Assembly: GCA_003290165.1 (NCBI GenBank)
Contig: QNQO01000505.1
Coordinates: forward strand, 186,001 to 250,000
DNA: 64,000 nucleotides
Source: Berberis thunbergii
Lineage: Eukaryota > Streptophyta > Magnoliopsida > Ranunculales > Berberidaceae
Direction of reading: 5' to 3'
Below the pieces are notes generated by a model. It was not told where the DNA came from. It saw only the letters and a program-made list of their open reading frames with translations, and ran no database searches. The position numbers were made by a program, and so were the translations under genes. Each line of letters opens with the position of its first letter. Position 1 is the stretch's first letter. Below are positions 56,561-64,000 of this stretch, in pieces.

Positions 56561-57066
56561 GGAAAAAAATTAATTTCCAAGCACCTCAACCTGCATGAAT
56601 AAAAAATAAAAACCTGTCATTAGGATGGAAAAACAAACATTGAATGTAAGAAACAGTTCATTAAGCAAAATCAATCATTAAAATTCACAGAACCTGCTAC
56701 CAAAACTCAACACATCACACCAGCAGCATCAATAAAATTCTCTAAAGAAACTACTAAAAAATTAATAAATTTTCAATCTGATAACCTGGAAAAACTAGTT
56801 GCAAATTTCAAAATAATGCAATAATCTTTGTTATTGAGATTCTTCAGGTACAAGAAATTAATTCATGCAATCTCCAATGAAAGTGATGTAACTCAAAATT
56901 TAGTAAAGGTTGAAAAGCTATGGCATGTCAAAATTGTTTGAGAAATCTAGATCAAAATTGATAACTATATGCTCAACTAAGTTATGGCATTTGTAATGGT
57001 AAGTAAAGCGGTTGAAAAATGTGTGAAATCTCCAACAATAAAATCGATATCCTGAGTCGAGCAATT
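56561..57066. other. CACTA-2 interior, no gene
   Basis: AT-rich. Only intron-like sequence is seen downstream (on the - strand) of the TRM6 exons. Confidence 0.5.
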
Positions 57067-57709
57067 TACCTGGTACTCTCGTAGCCAAGGTTCGGAAATT
57101 TGTAAACCAACTTCCATTTTGGCAACCTGTAGATTGTGCATACATGTTGCAAAAGGCTGCGCTAGGCAGAAAAAAACCATTTAGACACTTTTTAATGCCA
57201 AAAATGATGAAACAAGTTAACATGACAATTAATGTGTCCAAACATTTAATGAACAAATATAAACAAAAAGTAATTAATTTCTATATTTTTACCGCTACGG
57301 ATGCTTTCTCACCTTGTTTATATGTGGATTTAGTTAAAGTGATTGAAACCTCTATCACAATGCAAAGTAATAACAGCATTCCTCTTCAAACAATAAAAGA
57401 TGTTGTTCATGGGCATGGATGCCAGGCTCACTGCATTATATGGTTTTCAATGTTATTTTCAGGCTCTCCATAATTGTGAAGAACCGAGTGAGGGAACCTT
57501 GATCCATGCAATGAACTTGGATATCCATGCCCAAATATCAAGAACACAAGTACACAATTTCTTTTCCTTAATGAACAATAGCTCCACAAGACAAAACTCA
57601 CCTGAAGATATTGATGATAAATAGCAAATGGTGTTGAATATGATAGAAGAGGTAGAAGCTCTTTAACGATGCTCCAAGCATCTTGATCTGGAGCAGCAAT
57701 TATTAAGTT
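57067..57709 (-). pseudogene. TRM6: TRM6 (tRNA m1A58 methyltransferase non-catalytic subunit) fragment (captured)
   Basis: TRM6 (GCD10) binds tRNA with TRM61 for N1-methylation of adenosine 58. Two exons are seen: 57709-57602, NLIIAAPDQDAWSIVKELLP and STPFAIYHQYLQ, ending at a GTGAGT donor; and 57158-57067, PFATCMHNLQVAKMEVGLQI and SEPWLREYQV, after a GCGCAG acceptor. The codon join YLQ|PFA agrees with the family's C-terminal Rossmann part. Both exons are open and the splice sites look usable. The remainder of the gene is absent. Confidence 0.88.
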
Positions 57710-57799
57710 GCAAGATATGCATTGCATACATAACCAGTACCTGGTAACAGGGCAAAAGTTGTGAATTTTGGTACATACCATAAAAAGAAACAAATTATA

Positions 57800-59240
57800 C
57801 AACTCTCAGGCTACATATAAAGCAAACAAACAAGAATTTCAATGTCCTACAATGCAAAAAATGAATCATTCTGACCAGGAATTGAATAAAAATGAAGAGA
57901 CACTGACAGTAATCCTCCAAGTAGTTACAATTGCACGCCAATTCTTCAATAAGTCCTCTCATTATCAATTATTATTCAAAATAAAAATAAAATAAAATAT
58001 TAAGCTACATGCTATTCATGCCAACTGATGTCACATATTTAGACTCACATCAGATTGGCAATGGTTAGATCCTGGGTTTACATAGGCTTCGAAACCTGTC
58101 CATTCCATAACAAAGTGGTAACACAACAAACCTGAAATAAACGGATGATTCTTGTACAACTTTCATTAAACTTCTATAAACTATACATTATGACAGCTAA
58201 AACCACAAACAAAACATTCCTTGCTGCATTTGAACACAGGTCACTAATTTGAAACTGGAACCTCTAGTTACCTCATTTTTACCTTTACCTTTTCATTTCC
58301 GTTTAACTTGTTCTTTTTATTTTACAGCCCATTAGGGAGACATGGCATACATTTACGATCGCTAAATACAGTGCAATTAATAAAAGAATTGCATCTGATA
58401 TCATAATCAAGAATAATAAACAGTTGAATTATAGGCACCCTGAAGAAAAACAGCAAAAGCATGCATTAGAAACTTAATTCAGCTGAAGATAAACTGTAAA
58501 AAATCTGTCAGACATTATAACGTTAGAGATGATATTAGTAGCTGAATTCTTTACCACTTTTGGGAGGCTTGCATAACAATAATGATATTATCAGGAAGGA
58601 AGGAAAAGCAAAGATCCTATCTTCAATCTTTGTGCGACGAAAAGGACACTCTAGACATGCAAGCGAACAAGGTTTGTATACTGCACAAAAATATGCACAA
58701 GTAACTTTCAGCAGTAAAATTATATTCGGATGTTTATGCAGCCAATCAACCGAATTTCAATGGGTTACATGAAGGAGGATAAAGTGGTACAATCATGATG
58801 TAGCAAATATCTTCCATATACAAGATTAGACAATACCATTGTCTAAAGAGAGATAACAGTGCTTAAATCATTTATGTAGAACTTAGATGTGAGAACTTAC
58901 AGATGTGGTAGGTTAACACAGCCTCTACATATACTTAGAAAAATAAATAAATAACAACCCCTTCACCGCCTATAGCGAGATGCGAAACACACCCATTGTG
59001 CATTATAATAATTGCAACTCAATCTCGTATATAACACATAATTAAATTTTACAAATAAAAAAGTTGTAAATATTTAACAAGGCAGCAGCAAATAAAAGTA
59101 TTTACATAAGCATATTATGAAATATACGCTCGAATAGGCATATTAAAATTGTGCTCGAGTGCATTCTTCATAATTTATGTATTTTTTAATAAAACATTAA
59201 ATGTATTGTACGGGCTAATATTGTTGCGGAAGGGAAATGG
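57800..59240. other. CACTA-2 interior between TRM6 and U1-70K
   Basis: AT-rich, non-coding as far as I can see. It may contain TRM6 introns, the U1-70K downstream intron and the join between the two captured pieces. Confidence 0.45.
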
Positions 59241-59255
59241 AAGTTGACTGACTGA

Positions 59256-59534
59256 AGTTTCAGCCTTTTTGGCAGGTGGAGCATATTCAGGGTCCCCTGG
59301 TTCTGCAAAGTTAGTGACAAATTGCGCCATACCTTGAAAGAGAAAGACATACAAGATTAGTAATGACCGCAAATCACTGACAAGAAGAAAACCAAATAAG
59401 TGCACAAAGATGAACCAACCTGAATATGGAGGACATTTCCTTTTTTCTGGAGACGGTTTATGCTCCAATGGAGGTCGGGGCTCAAACAACTTCAAAATAT
59501 TGGATGTAAGACTAGTCGGATGACTCTGCCCAAT
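59256..59534 (-). pseudogene. U1-70K: U1-70K snRNP fragment (captured)
   Basis: U1-70K is the U1 snRNP protein that binds stem-loop I of U1 RNA and helps define 5' splice sites. Exon A (59534-59418) has IGQSHPTSLTSNILKLFEPR and EKRKCPPYSG. After an 86-bp intron (GT...CAAG), exon B (59331-59256) has MAQFVTNFAEPGDPEYAPP and KAET. This is the conserved N-terminal leader of the protein before the RRM. Both exons are open and the family sequence is well kept. The RRM and RS-like tail are missing. Confidence 0.95.
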
Positions 59535-59599
59535 CTGGATCGCAAACAAAAAGAGCGTTAAACAAACTTTTACCAAGCACCAATTGATAAATCTTTACA

Positions 59600-61500
59600 A
59601 AACTATGGATTTAAATCGCTTAATTTGTGAAATAATTATCAAATTAGACTTGTTGAATGAAACCCTAGCAACACTAAAACCTAAGAAGATTCAAAACGAA
59701 GAAATCAGAAAACAAGTAGATAGGTCTAAATAAGCTGCAATTAAAATATAATTATCTGCACTTTTTTAAAACCTAATTACTGATTCAATAGAGATGCAAG
59801 GAAAGCGAGAAGAAGAACGAACGAACGAACGTGAAGGTGGATACAGTGGTACAATCAGCCATCTTAAAATGCAAAAGTATTCTCTAATTAGAAAAAAAAA
59901 AAAAAACCCTTCATGAAATCCATCTGTGAATCAGTTGTACTAAATATCCACCGCAATTACTCATAAATATCCATCTGTGAGTTCACTGAGTTGTGAATCA
60001 GTTGTACTAAATATCCACCGCAATTACTCATAAAAACATATAATAGAATCAACTACAAATACCAATTCTATACCATAGAGCTGCAATTACAAATAAAAAT
60101 TACACATTGAATGGATACGAAACTAACACAGAGAGCATTACTTCAATCCATTGATTAAACATTGTATTAAATATCCACCGCAATTACTCATAAAACAGAT
60201 AACAGAATAAACTACAAATACCAATTCTATACCATAGAGCTGCAATTACAAATACAAATTACACATTGACTGGATACGAAACTAACACAGAGAGCATTAC
60301 TTCAGTCCATTGATTAAACATTGTATTAAATATACTCAATTCAGATTATAATTTATATTCAATCTTTTTCCTGAGTACATACTATTCTACACACTCTATA
60401 GTATTACACACACTATTTGAATTTATTATATTTTGATTTTTTACTAACTTTTTTCCATTAACAAACAACTAAAGATTACTCCATTATATTCTGATTTATT
60501 ATATTATAATGAATTATAACTTGCTTACCATAAAAAGAATGTGGGAAGTTCCTTTTTCAGTGCGCTAGTAGAATTCAAGAGTTAAAATTTTTAATCTTTT
60601 TCTAAGAGCTAAAAGATAGTATCTTGTAACACTATTGTTTGAATGATTTAGTTTGAATACAAACGGAGACTTGGCTACTATCAGAGTTATGTAGGAAAAT
60701 CACCCCCTTGAACCAGAAAATACCCTTGTGATACGTAAAACCTAAACTCTTGCCAAATTAATATTACTGCAAGCCTCAGACCATCATGCTTCAAGCTTGA
60801 AATTGTCATGAACAATCTCACGGCGAAAACAAAAACCAGTAAAAGTAGGCTCTTATACTCCATACATGGCCTGTGCGGATGACAATGGCTAAAAATGCAC
60901 AAAGAGCTGCCATATCAGCTAAAAAATTAATAATACAAAAAATACATCACGAAAAAATACAAAGAAAAAAGCAGTAAATTCAGCAAGAAACCCTAGAAAT
61001 CGGTTTAATACATTTGGATGATCGAATTTGTGCGTAATAGAATATACATATGATGAAGAGAAGCAACGGAGACAAAGCGATTATAAAAGAGGGATTCATC
61101 AAAAACCAAAAACCCTATATTTGAAAATCATCAAATAGAGATTCGATTGTACCTTGAGTTTCTTCTCTTCGGTTGCTATTCGAATGTTCTTGAATGAGTA
61201 CCACCACCACCACCACAATGTTTGGGAGATTTCAACAGAGATTGAAGAGCGGTCAGACCGAGAGGGAAGGAGGGAAGAGGGAATGAGCGAAGTCACGAAG
61301 GACTAGAAGCGCTAAAGAGAGGGAAGGAGGAAGGAGGAAGTCGCGAGAGCAGCAGGAAGGATGGAAGTCGAAGCAGGGAAGTCGAGCGCAGAGGGAAGAG
61401 GGGAAGTCGAGCGCAAGAGGGGAGGGGATTATAAATAAGTACCCCCTAATCCGGCATATTACACCTCTAATACGGTGTTTTAAAACAAAATTTTATTTTT
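59600..61500. other. CACTA-2 interior: tandem repeats and AT-rich DNA
   Basis: A (GAAC)n run lies at about 59816-59831. A 160-bp tandem duplication starts at 60005 and 60165. A (CCA)n run is at 61200-61216, and purine-rich GGAAG/GTCGAG repeats lie at 61255-61430. No convincing gene; one open - frame at 61099-61296 lacks any known domain. Confidence 0.6.
60005..60335. repeat. Tandem duplication, 160-bp period
   Basis: The unit begins TAYTAAATATCCACCGCAAT and is repeated at 60165, with a partial third start at 60325 and an earlier partial copy at 59936. The copies differ at only a few positions. Confidence 0.92.
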
Positions 61501-61529
61501 ATTAGTGGGTTGGATTCGCTGGTTTTTTT

Positions 61530-61784
61530 TGCTCTTTACCGGCGCTTTTGAGCAACATGCCGGTATTGTTAGCTCTTTACCAGCGCTTTTTACATCTAAA
61601 GTGGCGTTTTAGAAAACAAAATTTTACTTTCATCAGCGGGATGGGTTGGCGGGTTTTTTTTATATCTTGATCGGCGCTTTAAAAACAAAGCGTCGGTAGT
61701 GGTTACTCTTTACCGGCGCTTTTTACATCTAAAACAGTGTTTTAGAAAACATAATTTTATTTTCATAAGCGGGATGGGTTGGAG
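61530..61784. repeat. CACTA-2 right subterminal array, part 1
   Basis: Repeats of CTTTACCGGCGCTTTT and complements, interrupted by the hAT element. A segment with CAAAATTTTAYTTTYATYAG + CGGGATGGGTTGG occurs in three diverged copies (61484, 61617, 61750). Confidence 0.9.
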
Positions 61785-62853
61785 TAGGGGTGGGCACAGG
61801 ACGGGATGGGACAAGATAAACCCATCCCTATCCCATCCAGTTCATACGGGATCGGGACGGGACAGGATGGAAAAAACCCCATCCTGACCTCGTCCCATCC
61901 CAAACAGGTTCGGGACGGGATCAGCGTGCTTTGATTATATGCATTTCATTTTCTTTAATCAATCTCATAATTTGGTTGCTTGCAGTCATCTGTGTTAGAC
62001 TTCAAAGCATTCCACACCTGCAAATTGCTTATCCTTGAAGAAAAAACTCATATGCATCCAGCAGTGCATTTCAATCTTGAACAATATATTTGCTAAGTAT
62101 AGAAGAACAAATTTAAACAAACATAATGTACACAACGCAAAGAATAACACTCAATTTTACCCTTGCATAGGTATCTGAGCTACTAGTGACAAAAATCGTT
62201 CCACTAGCATTATATGCATAACACAATATTTGGTGGCTTGGTGGATCAATACTAGTTGAGAGCGTGGTGCTAGTTGAGGGACCATTGCTCTTCCCTGCAG
62301 TTAATTCCAAGTTAAGATTTCAGTTACCAAATTCCGAAAACCCCAGCCAACCAACCAACCAACCAAAACACACTATGTAAACTTGAAACAAAGCAGTGAT
62401 ATCATCTGAAGGCTTTGGAATGTAAATGTGAGGACTGACATTAATATTCCTAATAACCCAGATACGACATGTTCCATCATCTGATGATCTAGTAGGAAGG
62501 TAATAGAAAGAAAATCAGAAACAAAATGAACTTCGAGAGAGTTTAATATTCATGTAGTAATTATGTAATAGCAAATTGCAAAAAATATGCTACCAAACTT
62601 GCATTGCAGGTATTTCTAAATGTTTAAATGGCAGAAAGTCGAGGGACGTATTCTAAAAAATACTCATCAATACCAGAGTGAAAAATTAGCTCGGGATGGG
62701 ATGGGATTGGCGGGATTGAAAATCTTCATCCCATCCCATCCCATTCTAGATCGGGACAGGATCGGGATGAAATTATTCAATTCCATTAAGCCCAGAAAAA
62801 ATTGGTACGGGACGGGACATGATCGGGATCGCGGGATGGGATGCTCACCCCTA
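61785..62853. mobile_element. Nested hAT element (1069 bp) carrying WD40 exons
   Basis: The ends TAGGGGTGGGCA and TGCTCACCCCTA are terminal inverted repeats. It is flanked by an exact 8-bp duplication GGTTGGAG (61777-61784 and 62854-62861). GGGACGGGAT-type words crowd both ends. It interrupts the CACTA-2 subterminal array, so it is younger than CACTA-2. No transposase is present. The interior is three exons of a BRWD-like protein, making it a Pack-hAT. Confidence 0.95.
61970..62500 (-). pseudogene. BRWD-like WD40/bromodomain protein fragment (captured by hAT)
   Basis: Three - strand exon pieces are in order: 62500-62393, RSSDDGTCRIWVIRNINVSP and HIYIPKPSDDITALF; about 62295-62160, NGPSTSTTLSTSIDPPSHQI and LCYAYNASGTIFVTSSSDTY then ARV; and about 62020-61985, VWNALKSNTDDCKQ. 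These match the WD-repeat region of plant bromodomain and WD-repeat proteins, with small introns preserved. Residue changes such as WVIRN suggest drift. Confidence 0.82.
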
Positions 62854-62861
62854 GGTTGGAG

Positions 62862-63303
62862 GGTTTTTTTATCTTTACCGAAGCTTTGAGTAAAATGCCG
62901 GTATTGGTTACTCTTTACCGGCGTTTTGAGTAAAATGCCGGTCTTGTTAGATCTTTACCGGTGCTTATTTACATCTAATACGGCGTTTCCAAAAACACAA
63001 TTTTATTTTCAATAGTATTGTTGGGTTTTTATCTTTACCGACGCTTCAGAGAATCAACGCCGGTATTGTTATCTCTTTCCCGGCGCTTCATAAGAAAAAC
63101 GCCGGTTTAGGGAGCTCTTTACCGGCGTTTCATTATAAACGCCGTGATTGCTTGAGACTCTTTACCGGCGCTTCAATTATTATCGCTGATTTTTGTTCTT
63201 TGTCGGCGCTTGGTATCCTAAACGCCGTTATTGATAATGTTTTACCGGCGCTTTCATTGAAACGCTGCCTTGAAAGTGTCATTTTAGACTTCGTTTTTTA
63301 GTG
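62862..63303. repeat. CACTA-2 right subterminal array, part 2 and terminus
   Basis: About twelve TTTACCGGCGYTTN words, several followed by AAACGCCGGT partners, ending TTCGTTTTTTAGTG. Confidence 0.92.
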
Positions 63304-63386
63304 AGTGCTAATCATTACCATATAGGGATTAGCAATTCTGTCTTTGTCATCATCAGCCCAACGTTTGAATGTGGTTAGGAAAATTG
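63304..63386 (-). pseudogene. CHX antiporter relic, N-terminal-side piece
   Basis: Encodes TFKRWADDDKDRIANPYMVM and IS, the sequence upstream of VVYVLFG at 56089. It is cut at 63387 by an LTR insertion. The remaining N-terminal membrane domain would lie beyond the window, if it exists. Confidence 0.85.
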
Positions 63387-64000
63387 TCACGCCCCGACCC
63401 GCCACGGGAATCGCAGCGTGCCGATGCGTGACCTACCAAGCACACAGGCGGATCGTAACCGGCCACAACATCATAATATAACACATTCTTGATACGATAA
63501 ACAAACGAAAATAAAACTACGCTGAATTTTTGAGCAAAATAAATATATATTTTTTTCGCCCCGCCAGAGTCATAGCGACCAAACAGTATACAAACATCTA
63601 GTTTAGCAATATAGTACAACTGAAATACAGAGAAAGCAAAACATACCCGTACAGGGTGGACTCAACCAAAAAGCTCAAAACACGCCTACAACGAAAATCG
63701 AGGCCTACGCGCCACGATCAGCAGGAACTCCAACACTGCCTGCACTCCAATAGAAGCACACCCCTTGCGGGGTCAGCAAAGCACAAAGCTAGCTGGTGCG
63801 AGCGAACTAAATACAAATAACGAAATAATAAACAAGAAAAATTCATGCCAGACAACAATAAATAAACAACCAGTTCTAAAGTCTAAATCACACCGTGTCT
63901 CTAAGGATAATGTTTCTAAGTTCAAGCAACAACACCCATATTTCAGATTCAACAATAACTACAAGTTTTCAATATATGCCGGTCATTTCACATGATTTAA
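63387..64000 (-). mobile_element. Gypsy LTR, - orientation, running off the window
   Basis: It begins TTGTCACGCCCCGACCCGCC, the reverse complement of the 3' end style of the LTR at 35096-37466. Many blocks match in inverted orientation: CACAGGCGGATCGTAACCGG, GCCAGAGTCATAGCGAC and CTCCAATAGAAGCACACCCC correspond to 37400, 37290 and 37090. It is the same LTR family, a different copy. Confidence 0.88.

Larger units (their letters stand above)
56090..63303. mobile_element. CACTA-2: 7.2 kb CACTA element carrying TRM6 and U1-70K fragments
   Basis: The left end is CACTGCAACAAATTTG and the right end, on the - strand, CACTAAAAAACGAAG. Flanks are ACT (56087-56089) and AGT (63304-63306), a degenerate 3-bp duplication. 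CHX codons meet cleanly (MVMIS...VVYVLFG) with one copy. Both ends carry arrays of GGCGCTT/AAGCGCCGGTA words. No transposase is recognised. The interior holds TRM6 and U1-70K exons on the - strand and a nested hAT element with WD40 exons. Confidence 0.87.

Noticed and set aside
57800..59240. Additional captured gene between TRM6 and U1-70K
   Set aside because: Short open frames there have no recognisable motif; treated as intron-like DNA.

Overview
This is a stretch of plant nuclear genome, most likely from a eudicot. Every recognisable coding piece is an angiosperm protein family: midasin, sucrose synthase, sucrose-phosphate synthase, CHX antiporter, PDR-type ABCG transporter, kinesin-7 and others. 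Introns are AT-rich with GT..AG borders, and the rest is plant LTR retrotransposons, CACTA, hAT and Mutator-like elements, LINE-like remnants and a tRNA-derived SINE. I see no intact host gene. The window is a graveyard of nested transposons that split two host-gene relics: a midasin (MDN1) pseudogene on the + strand (about 10.7-39.2 kb) and a CHX cation/H+ antiporter pseudogene on the - strand (about 47.1-63.4 kb).

Layout. 1-8.05 kb: a decayed - strand Ty3/gypsy element (pol to gag, Met-tRNA primer-binding site, 5' LTR). Its gag is split by a 3.4 kb + strand solo LTR (3016-6430), which itself holds a host-gene-like fragment. 8.1-10.7 kb: tandem repeats and AT-rich DNA. 10.7-39.2 kb: midasin exons (two AAA modules, linker, acidic region, MIDAS domain) with stops and frameshifts. 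They are interrupted by a 982 bp hAT element with an exact 8-bp target duplication, a Ty1/copia element that lost most of its reverse transcriptase, a DUF4283/LINE-ORF1-like insertion, and a 10 kb gypsy complex. Inside the gypsy RT sits a 1.95 kb Mutator-like foldback element, and inside that a SINE. 39.2-45.9 kb: a LINE ORF1 relic split by a 423 bp hAT MITE, a small gypsy remnant, and (ATT)n microsatellites.

45.9-63.4 kb is the most interesting part. A sucrose synthase 3' fragment, with a near-perfect 90-bp-arm hairpin in an intron, abuts the C-terminal piece of the CHX pseudogene. CHX is split twice by CACTA elements (47488-55074 and 56090-63303). Removing each with one copy of a degenerate 3-bp target duplication restores the CHX reading frame. 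Both carry captured, intron-containing gene fragments. CACTA-1 has sucrose-phosphate synthase, a DUF659/hAT-transposase-like gene, polygalacturonase, an ABCG/PDR transporter and a kinesin-7. CACTA-2 has TRM6 and U1-70K plus long arrays of GGCGCTT/AAGCGCC subterminal repeats. Nested in CACTA-2 is a 1069 bp hAT element that itself captured exons of a BRWD-like WD40 protein. The last 0.6 kb is an LTR related to the gypsy LTR at 35.1-37.5 kb, in the opposite orientation.

No CRISPR arrays, operons or functional RNA genes are evident. The working theme is capture of host exons by CACTA and hAT transposons, and nested insertion whose order can be read from target-site duplications.
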